The notes under the pieces: generated by a model | What the model saw: only the letters and a program-made list of their open reading frames with translations | Databases searched by the model: none | Told to the model about the DNA's origin: nothing | Source: Pseudomonas sp. PSB18 | GTDB taxonomy: Bacteria > Pseudomonadota > Gammaproteobacteria > Pseudomonadales > Pseudomonadaceae | Direction of reading: 5' to 3' | Assembly: GCF_014596565.1 (NCBI RefSeq) | Contig: NZ_NOIN01000006.1 | Coordinates: forward strand, 310,001-374,000 | Length of the DNA stretch: 64,000 bases | Shown: piece by piece, positions 45,083-54,254 of the stretch | Layout of the letters: each line of letters opens with the position of its first letter | Position numbering within the stretch: position 1 is the stretch's first letter | Made by a program: the position numbers and the translations under genes

Positions 45083-45128
45083 CGCGTGACACTTCATGAC
45101 TATTGAAATAGTGTCACGCGACACTATT
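45083..45128. promoter_or_regulatory. Operator region between lysE-type and MocR genes
   Basis: CGCGTGACACT (45083-45093) is inverted as AGTGTCACGCG (45110-45120), and AATAGTGTC/GACACTATT (45107-45115 and 45120-45128) is a second, overlapping inverted repeat. This yields three GTGACACT-like half-sites. MocR regulators often bind such mixed repeats in front of divergent genes. Confidence 0.75.
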
Positions 45129-45146
45129 CATTCACTGGTACCCCCG

Positions 45147-46505
45147 ATGCGCCTTCAATCGCCCTGGACACCCCGCCTCGCGGACATCGAAGCGAGCGCT
45201 TCAGAACGGCTGGTGTGCGCCCTGGCCGACGACATCGTTGAAGGCCGATTGAAAAGTGGCGACCGCCTCCCCGCCCATCGGCAGCTCGCGTGGCAACTGG
45301 GAATCGGGCTGGGGACGGTGACGAAAGCCTATGCCGCCCTGGAGCGACGCGGTCTGGTGCGCAGCGTCAAGGGTCGGGCAACCTTCGTGGCCATCCTGCA
45401 GGCACACGAGCAGCGGCTGATCGATCTTTCATCCAATGTGCCGCCCGCCATGTTGACGAGCCGTCTCCTGGCGCGGACCTTGACCGGCATCGCTCGCAAG
45501 ATCGACGCCGACCATATCAACCTCTACTCGCCACCCGCCGGACACCTGGAACATCGTCGCCTGTTGGCCCGTTGGCTTGAAACCCTCGGCATTGTGGTCG
45601 AACCGTCCCACCTGGTGCTGACGGGCAATGCCCGCCAGGCCATTTCCCTGGCTTTCGACCTCGCCTGCGGCCCCCACGGGATGATCCTGACGGAACGCCT
45701 CACGTACCCCGGCGCGATTGCCCTGGCCCGGCGCAAAGGCTATCGGATGCAGGGGGTCAAGATCGACGCGCAAGGCATGCTGCCGGAGGCGCTTGCGCGG
45801 GCCCTCGGTCATTTCGCAGCAGCCAGCAGCAAGGTGGTTTATCTCACCCCCACGCTTCACAACCCCACCACGGCGACCATGGGTGCGGCGCGACGGCAAG
45901 CTATCGTCGAGGTCTGTCGACAAGCGGGTGCCTGGATCATCGAGGATGGTGTCTATGCGCTGGGATCTGCGCCAGTGCCTGCCCTTGCAACGCTGGCGCC
46001 CGAGAGAGTGTTGCACGTCAACGGTCTGTCCAAATCCCTCGGCCCCGGATTGAGGATCGGCATGCTCACGCTACCCGCTGAATTGCATGGCGCGGCGCAG
46101 GAACACCTGCAGGATATTCCCCTGGGCCCGTCGCCGTTGTCCTGCGCCGTGGTGGAAGATTGGTTGTCCAACGGCGTGGTCGCCTCCATCCAGCAGGACT
46201 TGCGGCATGAAGCGCGGCGCAGAACCCGCCTCGCCGCCGAATTGCTTGGCGGGGTCGAATGCGTCTCGCACCCGGACGCCTATCACATCTGGCTCCCGAT
46301 GCCTCACGACGCCGCTGAGCGCTTCACGAAGGCGGCTGTCCACGTAGGCATCAGGGTAACTGCGCCAGAATCGCTGATGGTGGATCGCGATGAACCGGTG
46401 ACCGGCATTCGCCTGTGTCTTGGGGGCCCGTCCTTCGAGGAATTGACCCAGGGGCTGACCCGCCTGTCGAACCTGCTGAAACACGAGCCGCACGCGGCCG
46501 CTTGA
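45147..46505 (+). CDS. MocR-family regulator (GntR helix-turn-helix plus aminotransferase domain)
   Basis: This protein of about 452 residues has a GntR-type winged helix (residues about 10-80, RLPAHRQLAWQLGIGLGTVTKAYAALERRGLV) fused to a fold-type-I aminotransferase-like domain. PLP contacts are recognisable: YLTPTLHNPTTATM, IIEDGVYAL and HVNGLSKSLGPGLRIGML, with Lys in the Schiff-base position. It senses a PLP-linked amino compound and controls genes nearby. An ATG at 45096 is in frame, but the operator repeats lie downstream of it, so the ATG at 45147 is preferred. Confidence 0.9.
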   Translation: MRLQSPWTPRLADIEASASERLVCALADDIVEGRLKSGDRLPAHRQLAWQLGIGLGTVTKAYAALERRGLVRSVKGRATFVAILQAHEQRLIDLSSNVPPAMLTSRLLARTLTGIARKIDADHINLYSPPAGHLEHRRLLARWLETLGIVVEPSHLVLTGNARQAISLAFDLACGPHGMILTERLTYPGAIALARRKGYRMQGVKIDAQGMLPEALARALGHFAAASSKVVYLTPTLHNPTTATMGAARRQAIVEVCRQAGAWIIEDGVYALGSAPVPALATLAPERVLHVNGLSKSLGPGLRIGMLTLPAELHGAAQEHLQDIPLGPSPLSCAVVEDWLSNGVVASIQQDLRHEARRRTRLAAELLGGVECVSHPDAYHIWLPMPHDAAERFTKAAVHVGIRVTAPESLMVDRDEPVTGIRLCLGGPSFEELTQGLTRLSNLLKHEPHAAA

Positions 46506-46529
46506 ACCAGGGACTGCCTCCAAACGCCT

Positions 46530-48581
46530 TCAGACGTCCAGCACCAACGTCTCACTCCCCTGCGCCGGCACGGCGCAACAGATCAACACCTCATCCGCCT
46601 CCAATCGTTGCGCCGGCTTGTTCAGGTAGTGCACCTGGCCACTGCTCAGCCGGGTCTTGCAGGTACCGCAGGAGCCACCACGACAACTGAACTCGGGATT
46701 CAGGCCCCGCGCTTCCGCCAATTCGAGCAACGTCCCGGTGCCGGGCTCCCAGCGCGCTTCCTTGCCCGAGGTGGCGAACAGGACTTTCACCGCTTCATCG
46801 GCCATGGGCACTTGTTCCGCCGCAGGCACGCTGACTTCAATGTCACGGACCAGCGTTGACGGGCCGAAGGTTTCAGCGTGAATGCGATCATCCGGAATGC
46901 GTAATGTGCGCAGGCCATCGTACAGCGCCTGGGTAAAACTCCCCGGCCCGCAGAGGTAGTAGTCGTAGTCGTTCAGCGGGAGAAGGGTCTTGAGCAGTTC
47001 GACATCGATGCGGCCGGCCATGTCGTAGCTGTCGACTGACCCGTCGGTGGGCGGCTGGCTGACCACACGCAGGACCTTGATCTTGTCCCCGGCCCGGGCC
47101 ACCAACTCGTCGACCTCATCACGAAAGGCCAGGTCGGCCACTGAACGGCTGCTTTGTATCAGCCACGTCGGCCGCATGCGATTGATGCGCTTCCCTTGAT
47201 AAACCACTTCGCGCAACATCGACAGCAGCGGCGTAATGCCAACGCCCGCGGCCAGCAGTACCAATGGACGCCGCTCGGAGGCCTGGACCGTGAAATCCCC
47301 TTGGGGCGCCCGGGCTTCGATCAAGTCCCCGACTTGAACCCGCTCATGCAGATGCGAAGACACCGAGCCGTCGCGCTTGACGCTGATGCGCAAGAATTCA
47401 TCCGACGGTGAACTGGAGACGCTGTAGGTGCGAATGACGGGCGCCTGCTGCCCTTCCAAGCGAACCCGCACGGGCAGGTGCTGCCCCGGTTCAAAGCCGG
47501 GCAAGCCAGCGCCATCACTGGCCTGTAGATAGAACGAGCGGATGCTGCGACTCTCATCCACGATGCGAACAACCTGCATCGAACGCCAGTGACTGCGCAG
47601 GGCCTCGGCCTGCAAGCGCTCGGTCGCCTGCTCCCAACTGCCCGTCATCATCGAGTTGGGTGAGGTGCCCTCGGCCGTGTCCGTCCAACGCAACGGGATC
47701 GCGGCCTGACGGGAAACAATACGCTGTGGCTTGAAGCGCCACAGCCGCTCGGCGCCCTGGAACGCGGCAATTTCGGGGCTGTCCAGCAGCACCTCGGCTG
47801 AACCGCTCATTTGCAGCAGGTCGCCGCTCTGGAAGTCGATGAACACCAGCCCGGCCCGGGGGTTCAGCAGGATGTTGCCCAGGGTGTTGAAAAACAGATT
47901 CCCGGAGAAATCCGGAATGGTCAGCGTCCCGTCTTCTTCCATTCGCACAAAACCGGGTTTGCCGCCGCGATGCGAGGCATCGACCTGGTTCTGGCCGTCG
48001 CGCACGACGTAGGTCGCGACATAGAACGAGTCGGCGGCAGTGACCATGCGACGTACCTGTGGGTCCGCGCTGGTCAACTCGAGCACGGCGCCCGCTGTCT
48101 CGTCGACGAAAGCGTACTGGCGCAGATTGATGTAGCGCGGGCAATTGCCGTAGGCCTGGGTCACGGCGATTTCAATACCCTCATCCGACTGACGCAGTAC
48201 GTTGCCATTCATACGGTTGCGTCGACGGGTATGCAACTCGATCCCAAGCATGCCAATGGCATCGCCCGGCTTCATGCCGTCCTGGGCAGGGTCGTCAGGC
48301 TGCGGCGGGAGGCTGATGTGCAGGCGTTCCGGCGTGGGAGAATGCATGAAGCCAGGTTGTCCCGTGCGAATCGTGGCCCATACATCGCCTTGCCGATCCA
48401 CAGTTCCCAACACCACGAAAGGAAGCTGGGCATAGAACTCGCGATGCTGGTCCGGCATCCACGACCGGGCCAACTGCCGCTGGCCGACACCCACCATCAT
48501 GTCGACCGCACCGACTGCACGCTGCAAGGTCAACTCGCCTTCATGCCAGGGTGAACGTTGTGGCGTTGAGATCTTGTCCAT
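46530..48581 (-). CDS. PNPOx / flavin reductase / 2Fe-2S ferredoxin fusion protein
   Basis: This 683-residue multi-domain protein has an N-terminal pyridoxamine-5'-phosphate-oxidase-like domain (about residues 40-300, FVVLGTVDRQGDVWATIRTG), then a ferredoxin-NADP reductase module with FAD motif RTYSVSSSPSDEFLRIS (about residue 385) and NAD region LVLLAAGVGITPLLSMLREV, and a C-terminal plant-type 2Fe-2S ferredoxin with CRGGSCGTCKTRL and the fourth Cys in EVLICCAVPA. It should pass electrons from NAD(P)H via flavin to the iron-sulphur centre. The final acceptor and substrate are unknown. It is convergent with the MocR gene. Confidence 0.9.
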   Translation of the reverse strand: MDKISTPQRSPWHEGELTLQRAVGAVDMMVGVGQRQLARSWMPDQHREFYAQLPFVVLGTVDRQGDVWATIRTGQPGFMHSPTPERLHISLPPQPDDPAQDGMKPGDAIGMLGIELHTRRRNRMNGNVLRQSDEGIEIAVTQAYGNCPRYINLRQYAFVDETAGAVLELTSADPQVRRMVTAADSFYVATYVVRDGQNQVDASHRGGKPGFVRMEEDGTLTIPDFSGNLFFNTLGNILLNPRAGLVFIDFQSGDLLQMSGSAEVLLDSPEIAAFQGAERLWRFKPQRIVSRQAAIPLRWTDTAEGTSPNSMMTGSWEQATERLQAEALRSHWRSMQVVRIVDESRSIRSFYLQASDGAGLPGFEPGQHLPVRVRLEGQQAPVIRTYSVSSSPSDEFLRISVKRDGSVSSHLHERVQVGDLIEARAPQGDFTVQASERRPLVLLAAGVGITPLLSMLREVVYQGKRINRMRPTWLIQSSRSVADLAFRDEVDELVARAGDKIKVLRVVSQPPTDGSVDSYDMAGRIDVELLKTLLPLNDYDYYLCGPGSFTQALYDGLRTLRIPDDRIHAETFGPSTLVRDIEVSVPAAEQVPMADEAVKVLFATSGKEARWEPGTGTLLELAEARGLNPEFSCRGGSCGTCKTRLSSGQVHYLNKPAQRLEADEVLICCAVPAQGSETLVLDV

Positions 48582-48767
48582 TCGAGGTCACCTCGCGCAC
48601 GCGGCGCAATTGCGCGCCAGCGGCTACGGTCAGGGTTCTTTCACCCCCCTGCGGAGGTGAGCGTGAGCGCTCATATTCCCCCTGATGCACCTGCGACGGA
48701 ATCCGCACAAACTACAATCCACTCTTTCAGAAACTGAAATGGTTGCAGGCTTGACCTGAATTACAGA
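48582..48767. other. Intergenic region before the tRNA terminator
   Basis: No gene is seen. A short palindrome (TGAGCG, TG, AGCGCTCA) lies near 48660, and the region otherwise serves as upstream sequence of the flavoprotein gene. Confidence 0.45.
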
Positions 48768-48800
48768 AACAAAAAACCCCGGTCTTTCGACCAGGGTCTT
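48768..48800 (-). terminator. Terminator of the tRNA-Val/Asp/Asp operon
   Basis: On the - strand GACCCTGGTC, GAAA and GACCGGGGT form the stem, followed by a run of T residues. It lies about 70 bases downstream of the last tRNA. Confidence 0.85.
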
Positions 48801-48872
48801 TGCTATCGATCAGAAGAGGCGTTTCGGCTTTCTTCCTGGCTCCAAGGCGTCCAGTGGGCCTCGAAGCAGATA

Positions 48873-48949
48873 TGGCGCAGCGGACGGGACTCGAACCCGC
48901 GACCCCCGGCGTGACAGGCCGGTATTCTAACCGACTGAACTACCGCTGC
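48873..48949 (-). tRNA. tRNA-Asp(GTC), copy 1
   Basis: 77 bases with encoded CCA, anticodon loop CTGTCAC (anticodon GTC) and acceptor stem GCAGCGG/CCGCTGC. It is identical over its length to the copy at 49037-49113. Confidence 0.96.
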
Positions 48950-49036
48950 GTATCGCTGTGGACTTGCGTCCATTTGACTCGTCTGATCAACCCCTTGGGC
49001 TTGATCTCGAACCAGGCGAACCTGACTCGGAAAATA

Positions 49037-49113
49037 TGGCGCAGCGGACGGGACTCGAACCCGCGACCCCCGGCGTGACAGGCCGGTATTCTAACCGACT
49101 GAACTACCGCTGC
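49037..49113 (-). tRNA. tRNA-Asp(GTC), copy 2
   Basis: 77 bases with encoded CCA, anticodon GTC. It is the second gene of the three-tRNA operon, with an 87-base spacer to the other Asp copy. Confidence 0.96.
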
Positions 49114-49171
49114 GCGTCGGTGGAGGCTTTTGACAGCTTCCGTCTTGCTTTCGCAAGACTCTCATGGAACA

Positions 49172-49247
49172 TGGTGGGTGATGACGGGATCGAACCGCCG
49201 ACATTCTGCTTGTAAGGCAGACGCTCTCCCGGCTGAGCTAATCACCC
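49172..49247 (-). tRNA. tRNA-Val(TAC)
   Basis: 76 bases with encoded CCA, anticodon loop CTTACAA (anticodon TAC) and acceptor stem GGGTGAT/ATCACCC. First gene of the operon. Confidence 0.96.
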
Positions 49248-49268
49248 TTTGCTTCGCTGAGGCCGCGA

Positions 49269-49297
49269 AATTTACGCAGGTACCGAAGCTAAGTCAA
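49269..49297 (-). promoter_or_regulatory. Sigma-70 promoter of the tRNA-Val/Asp/Asp operon
   Basis: The - strand has TTGACT, a 17-base spacer and TAAATT, followed by a GC-rich stretch (GCGGCC) near the start point as expected for a stringently controlled tRNA promoter. Confidence 0.85.
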
Positions 49298-49351
49298 TAG
49301 CAGGGTTGAAGTTTTTTCAAAACAGTTTCGAATGGAGAGCTTCGCCGCTTC

Positions 49352-50125
49352 TCACTCGTAAATCATTTTCTTGGTCATGCCGCCGTCCACCACGAACTCC
49401 TGGCCCGTGACGAAACCGGCATTGCGCGACAACAACCACGCCACCATCGCCGCCACATCCTCTACCGTGCCTACCCTACCCGCCGGATGCTGGGCGTGAT
49501 CGGCGTCGGTCAGTGGCTCTGAACGGCGCAGGGACGGGTCCCGTGCGTCGATCCAGCCAGGGCTGACGGCATTGACCCGGATCTCCGGCCCGAGGCTGAT
49601 CGCCAAGGCATGGGTCAGGGCCAGCAGGCCACCCTTGCTTGCGGCATAAGCTTCGGTGTCGGGTTCCGACTGCGCGGCACGGGTCGAGGCCAGGTTGACG
49701 ATGGCGCCGTTATGGGCACGCAGATAAGGCGCACAGTGCTTGGCCAGCAGCATCGGCCCGCCGAGGTTCACCGCCAGGACCCGATTCCAATACGCCAGGT
49801 CCAGGCTTTCCAGGGTGATGTTGTGCGGGTCGGCAATGGCCGCGTTGCACACCAGCGCATCGAGCCGGCCGAACTGGCCCAGCACCTCGGCGATCCCCGT
49901 GGCGACCTGAGCTTCGTCCGCCACGTCCATGGCGATGAACCAGGCGTTGTCGCCCAACGTCTTGGCAACCTTGGAGCCGCGCTCACGATCCAGGTCGGTC
50001 AGCACCACTTGCCAGCCTTCACAGATCAGCCAGGCGGCGATACCGAGGCCAATGCCCCTGGCGGCACCCGTCACCAGTGCAACCCGGCCATGGGTGCCGC
50101 TCGGCGGCGTCGCCAGCTCGATCAC
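49352..50125 (-). CDS. SDR-family oxidoreductase
   Basis: This 257-residue classical short-chain dehydrogenase has the cofactor motif VTGAARGIGLGIA, CNAAIADP, the active-site LASTRAA with Ser and YAASKGG with Tyr and Lys, and AVSPGWIDARD. An Asp after the second strand (LTDLDRERG) suggests NAD preference. The GTG start overlaps the metZ stop (GTGA), so it is co-transcribed with metZ. The substrate is unknown. In Pseudomonas this position downstream of metZ is conserved. Confidence 0.9.
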   Translation of the reverse strand: MIELATPPSGTHGRVALVTGAARGIGLGIAAWLICEGWQVVLTDLDRERGSKVAKTLGDNAWFIAMDVADEAQVATGIAEVLGQFGRLDALVCNAAIADPHNITLESLDLAYWNRVLAVNLGGPMLLAKHCAPYLRAHNGAIVNLASTRAAQSEPDTEAYAASKGGLLALTHALAISLGPEIRVNAVSPGWIDARDPSLRRSEPLTDADHAQHPAGRVGTVEDVAAMVAWLLSRNAGFVTGQEFVVDGGMTKKMIYE

Positions 50126-51333
50126 AAGGCCGCCAACCCACGCGCCAGGTCGGCTTGCAGGTCGGCCACGTCTTCCAGGCCGACCGCGACGCGGATCAGG
50201 CTGTCGCGGATCCCGGCTGCTTCACGCTCCTGGGGCGACAGACGGCCGTGGGAGGTGGTGCTCGGGTGGGTGATGGTGGTCTTGCTGTCGCCCAGGTTGG
50301 CGGTAATGGACACCAGACGGGTGGCATCGATGAAGCGCCAGGCGCCCTCCTTGCCCCCTTTGACCTCGAAGCTCACCACGGCACCGAAACCGCGCTGCTG
50401 ACGCAGGGCCAGGTCATGTTGCGGGTGACTCTTGAGGCCGGCGTAATGGACTTTCTCGATGCCGTCCTGCTGTTCCAGCCACTCGGCCAGTGCCTGGGCA
50501 TTGGCGCAATGGGCTTTCATGCGCAGGCCAAGGGTTTCCAGGCCCTTGAGGAACACCCAGGCGTTGAACGGGCTGAGGGTCGGCCCGGCGGTGCGCAAAA
50601 AGCCCACCACTTCTTTCATCTGCTCACTGCGACCAGCCACCACGCCGCCCATGCAACGACCCTGGCCGTCGATGAACTTGGTGGCCGAATGCACCACCAC
50701 GTCCGCACCCAGCTTCAGCGGCTGTTGCAGGGCCGGGGTGCAGAAACAGTTGTCGACCACCAGCATGGCGCCTTTGGCGTGGGCGATTTCCGCCAACGCG
50801 GCAATGTCCACCAGTTCGGCCAAGGGGTTGGACGGTGATTCGACAAACAGCAATTTGGTATTGGCCTTGATCGCCGCATCCCAACCGGACAAATCCGCCA
50901 GGGGCACGTAATCGACTTCCACGCCGAAGCGCTTGAAGTACTTTTCGAACAGACTGATGGTCGAGCCGAAGACGCTGCGCGATACCAGCACATGGTCACC
51001 AGCGCTGCACAGGCTCATTACCACTGCCATGATCGCCGCCATGCCGGTGGCAGTGGCCACCGCCTGCTCGGCACCTTCCAGCGCGGCAATACGTTCTTCG
51101 AAAGCACGCACGGTGGGGTTGGTGTAGCGCGAGTAGACGTTACCCGGGACTTCGCCAGCGAACCGCGCCGCCGCGTCGGCCGCGGTACGAAACACATAGC
51201 TGGAGGTGAAGAACATCGGATCGCCGTGTTCGGCTTCCGGCGTGCGGTGCTGGCCAGCGCGAACCGCCAGGGTGTCGAACGCTACACCTTCAAGGTCGCT
51301 GTCCAGCCGACCGGCATCCCAATCCTGACTCAT
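50122..51333 (-). CDS. metZ: O-succinylhomoserine sulfhydrylase
   Basis: This 403-residue PLP enzyme of the Cys/Met metabolism family converts O-succinylhomoserine and sulfide to homocysteine. RYTNPTVRAFEERIAALEG binds the cofactor phosphate, and VVVHSATKFIDGQGRCMGG contains the Schiff-base Lys. The start at 51333 (MSQDWDAGRLD) gives the normal length. The purF-metZ order is the conserved Pseudomonas arrangement. Confidence 0.95.
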   Translation of the reverse strand: MSQDWDAGRLDSDLEGVAFDTLAVRAGQHRTPEAEHGDPMFFTSSYVFRTAADAAARFAGEVPGNVYSRYTNPTVRAFEERIAALEGAEQAVATATGMAAIMAVVMSLCSAGDHVLVSRSVFGSTISLFEKYFKRFGVEVDYVPLADLSGWDAAIKANTKLLFVESPSNPLAELVDIAALAEIAHAKGAMLVVDNCFCTPALQQPLKLGADVVVHSATKFIDGQGRCMGGVVAGRSEQMKEVVGFLRTAGPTLSPFNAWVFLKGLETLGLRMKAHCANAQALAEWLEQQDGIEKVHYAGLKSHPQHDLALRQQRGFGAVVSFEVKGGKEGAWRFIDATRLVSITANLGDSKTTITHPSTTSHGRLSPQEREAAGIRDSLIRVAVGLEDVADLQADLARGLAAL

Positions 51334-51360
51334 GCTGTCACTCCTGCAATCGGTCAAACG

Positions 51361-51384
51361 CAAACCGGCCCCTCAGGGCCGGTT
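51361..51384 (-). terminator. Hairpin between purF and metZ
   Basis: AAACCGGCCC and GGGCCGGTTT form a perfect 10-base stem with a 4-base loop, 8 bases after the purF stop. The T tract is short, so it may only partly terminate. Confidence 0.7.
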
Positions 51385-51391
51385 TGTAACT

Positions 51392-52897
51392 TTAGTTGTT
51401 GTACAGATCGATGATCGCGCTGACCGCCTGGGTCTTGGCCTTGGACGCATCGTTGCGGGCGCTTTCGATCTTGTTCAGGTAGGCCTCATCGATGTCGCCG
51501 GTGACGTACTTGCCGTCGAACACCGCGCAGTCGAACTGCTCGATCTTGATCTTTCCGCCACCCACGGCTTCGATCAAGTCCGGCAGGTCCTGGTAGATCA
51601 GCCAGTCGGCACCGATCAGGTCGGCGACCTCCTGGGTCGTGCGGTTATGAGCGATCAGCTCATGGGCACTCGGCATGTCGATGCCGTAGACGTTCGGGTA
51701 GCGCACGGCAGGAGCTGCCGAGCAGAAGTACACGTTCTTGGCGCCAGCTTCGCGGGCCATCTGGATGATCTGCTTGCAGGTGGTGCCACGCACGATGGAG
51801 TCGTCCACCAGCATCACGTTCTTGCCGCGGAATTCCAGCTCGATGGCGTTGAGTTTCTGGCGCACGGACTTTTTTCGTGCAGCCTGGCCCGGCATGATGA
51901 AGGTCCGGCCGATGTAGCGGTTCTTCACGAAGCCTTCGCGGAACTTGACGCCCAGGTGGTTCGCCAGCTCCAGGGCCGCGGTGCGGCTGGTGTCCGGGAT
52001 CGGGATGACCACGTCGATGTCATGGTCCGGACGCTCGCGCAGGATCTTGTCGGCCAGCTTCTCGCCCATGCGCAGACGGGCCTTGTAGACCGAGATGCCG
52101 TCGATGATCGAGTCCGGACGCGCCAGGTAGACGTGTTCGAAAATGCACGGTGTAAGGCTTGGGTTGGTCGCGCACTGGCGGGTGAACAACTGGCCGTCTT
52201 CAGTGATGTAGACCGCTTCGCCCGGGGCAAGATCGCGAATCAGGGTGAAACCCAGCACGTCCAGGGACACGCTCTCGGAGGCGATCATGTACTCGACGCC
52301 TTCGTCGGTGTGACGCTGGCCGAAGACGATAGGACGAATGCCGTGGGGGTCGCGGAAGCCGACGATACCGTAACCGGTGACCATCGCCACCACCGAGTAA
52401 CCACCGACGCAACGGTTATGCACGTCGGTCACGGCGGCGAACACGTCTTCTTCGGTCGGCTGCAGCTTGCCCCGCTGGGCCAGCTCGTGGGCGAACACGT
52501 TGAGCATCACTTCCGAGTCGGAGCTGGTGTTGACGTGGCGCAGGTCCGATTCGTAGATCTCCTTGGCCAACTGCTCGACGTTGGTCAGGTTGCCGTTGTG
52601 CGCCAGGGTGATGCCGTACGGCGAGTTGACGTAGAACGGCTGGGCTTCGGCGGAGGTCGAACTGCCCGCCGTCGGGTAGCGCACATGGCCGATACCCATG
52701 TGGCCAACCAGGCGCTGCATGTGACGCTGGTGGAACACGTCACGCACCAGACCGTTGTCCTTGCGCAGGAATAACCGGCCGTCATGGCTGGTCACGATAC
52801 CGGCAGCGTCCTGGCCGCGGTGCTGGAGCACGGTTAGCGCGTCATACAGCGCCTGATTGACGTTCGACTTACCGACGATACCGACGATGCCACACAT
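51392..52897 (-). CDS. purF: Amidophosphoribosyltransferase
   Basis: This 501-residue enzyme catalyses the first committed step of purine synthesis (PRPP plus glutamine to phosphoribosylamine). The start is MCGIVGIVG, where Cys2 becomes the N-terminal nucleophile of the glutaminase domain. RHYPT-like GHVRYPTAGSS and the PRPP site VMLVDDSIVRGTT are present. In-frame codons upstream of 52897 are ignored because the Cys must follow the initiator Met. It lies after cvpA, as in most gamma-proteobacteria. Confidence 0.97.
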   Translation of the reverse strand: MCGIVGIVGKSNVNQALYDALTVLQHRGQDAAGIVTSHDGRLFLRKDNGLVRDVFHQRHMQRLVGHMGIGHVRYPTAGSSTSAEAQPFYVNSPYGITLAHNGNLTNVEQLAKEIYESDLRHVNTSSDSEVMLNVFAHELAQRGKLQPTEEDVFAAVTDVHNRCVGGYSVVAMVTGYGIVGFRDPHGIRPIVFGQRHTDEGVEYMIASESVSLDVLGFTLIRDLAPGEAVYITEDGQLFTRQCATNPSLTPCIFEHVYLARPDSIIDGISVYKARLRMGEKLADKILRERPDHDIDVVIPIPDTSRTAALELANHLGVKFREGFVKNRYIGRTFIMPGQAARKKSVRQKLNAIELEFRGKNVMLVDDSIVRGTTCKQIIQMAREAGAKNVYFCSAAPAVRYPNVYGIDMPSAHELIAHNRTTQEVADLIGADWLIYQDLPDLIEAVGGGKIKIEQFDCAVFDGKYVTGDIDEAYLNKIESARNDASKAKTQAVSAIIDLYNN

Positions 52898-52938
52898 GCG
52901 ACGCAACCCCTACTTAATGGATCTGAACTGAACAACAC

Positions 52939-53499
52939 TCACTGCGGCGTTTTGGCCGTCGGCAAGAGGTGTTCCTTGAACGGTATTTCAGCGGGTACGC
53001 TGATACCGCTGGCAAGCCACTGACTGCTCCAACCCAGGATCAGGTTCTTGGACCAGTCTGCGACCAATAGAAATTGTGGCACGAGCCGGGACTCCTGCCA
53101 CCATGAATCCTGTTGTACCGGCCCCAGGCTCAGCAGCCCGACGGCCACGACCACCAGCAACGCGCCACGCGCGGCGCCAAAGGCCATGCCCAGGAACCGG
53201 TCCGTCCCGGAAAGCCCGGTGACGCGAATCAGTTCGCCGATCAGATAGTTGATCATTGCGCCGACCAGCAAGGTGGCGATAAACAAGATGGCACAGCCCG
53301 CGATCACGCGAGCCGATGGCGTTTCGATGTATCCGGCGAGGTACTGGGACAGCGAGCCACCAAACATCCAGGCGACGATTCCCGCGATGATCCAGGTCAG
53401 CAGCGAGAGGGCTTCCTTGACGAAGCCTCGGCTCAGACTGATCAATGCGGAGATGGCGATGATCGCAACGATCGCCCAGTCAACCCAGGTAAATGGCAC
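52939..53499 (-). CDS. cvpA: CvpA family membrane protein (colicin V production)
   Basis: This 186-residue inner-membrane protein has four hydrophobic segments, beginning MPFTWVDWAIVAIIAISALISLSRGFVKEAL, the CvpA signature start. It is needed for colicin V production in E. coli and linked to envelope stress tolerance elsewhere. The start is a GTG at 53499. It is upstream of purF with a 41-base gap. Confidence 0.93.
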   Translation of the reverse strand: MPFTWVDWAIVAIIAISALISLSRGFVKEALSLLTWIIAGIVAWMFGGSLSQYLAGYIETPSARVIAGCAILFIATLLVGAMINYLIGELIRVTGLSGTDRFLGMAFGAARGALLVVVAVGLLSLGPVQQDSWWQESRLVPQFLLVADWSKNLILGWSSQWLASGISVPAEIPFKEHLLPTAKTPQ

Positions 53500-53591
53500 G
53501 GTGCAGCCTACAGACGGATAAGGCGGCGCATTTTAGCAGAGCCCAGGGCTGTCGGTAAGCTGCGATTGTCAGTGTGAGTGAAATCAGGTGC

Positions 53592-54254
53592 TTAGCCGCG
53601 TTCCGGCTGGAAACGCACCACAAAACCCTTGAGATTTTGCTGCCGTCCGAGCAGATCGCGCAGGCGGTCGGCTTCGGCACGCTCGATCAGCGGACCGACA
53701 AACACCCGATTCTTGCCATCGGCGGAACGGATGTAGGCATTGTAGCCCTGGCTGCGCAGGGATTTCTGCAGGTTTTCCGCGCTTTCGCGACTGGTCAGGC
53801 TGGCCAGTTGCACGGACCAACTGACCGACAGCCCATTGGCGTCCACACGACTTTGGCTGGTGTCCGGCTTGGTCGGCGCCGCGGTGATCGGCTGCGTCGG
53901 TGCAGGCTTGACCGCCGGGGTGGCCGGAACGGGCGCTGGAGCCGGAGCGACAGCGGGCTTGCTCGATGCAGCCGGTACCGCAGGAATCGGTGCCGAAGGC
54001 ACGGTCGGGTGCTCAGCCAGTTCCTCGTCGCTCGGGACGGGCTCCTGGGGCAGCGCCTGCGGCTCGGGCACCGTCACCGGCTCGACCTGCACAGGCGCAA
54101 CCGATGGCGCCTGGGGTGCGGCGGGTGCATCGACCGTGACCTGGCGCTGCTCGTCCTGACGGGAAAACAGCATCGGCAGGAAAATCACCGCCAGGGCCAC
54201 CAATACCAGGGCCCCCACCATACGCTGCTTGTATGCCTTATCCAGCAATGCCAT
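53592..54254 (-). CDS. SPOR-domain cell-division protein (DedD-like)
   Basis: This 220-residue protein has a short cytoplasmic N-terminus, one membrane helix (MVGALVLVALAVIFLPMLF, residues about 10-28), a Pro/Ala/Val-rich periplasmic linker (residues about 40-135) and a C-terminal SPOR domain (WSVQLASLTSRESAENLQKSLRSQGY, then RVFVGPLIERAEADRLRDLL) that binds denuded peptidoglycan at the septum. The start overlaps the folC end and is chosen at ATG 54254. It lies between folC and cvpA, the dedD position. Confidence 0.92.
   Translation of the reverse strand: MALLDKAYKQRMVGALVLVALAVIFLPMLFSRQDEQRQVTVDAPAAPQAPSVAPVQVEPVTVPEPQALPQEPVPSDEELAEHPTVPSAPIPAVPAASSKPAVAPAPAPVPATPAVKPAPTQPITAAPTKPDTSQSRVDANGLSVSWSVQLASLTSRESAENLQKSLRSQGYNAYIRSADGKNRVFVGPLIERAEADRLRDLLGRQQNLKGFVVRFQPERG

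Noticed and set aside
48873..49113. Repeated block as a transposon-type direct repeat
   Set aside because: It is two identical tRNA-Asp genes in one operon.
51332..52774. 480-codon + strand frame opposite purF
   Set aside because: It is a shadow of purF, whose Cys2 and PRPP motifs are on the - strand.
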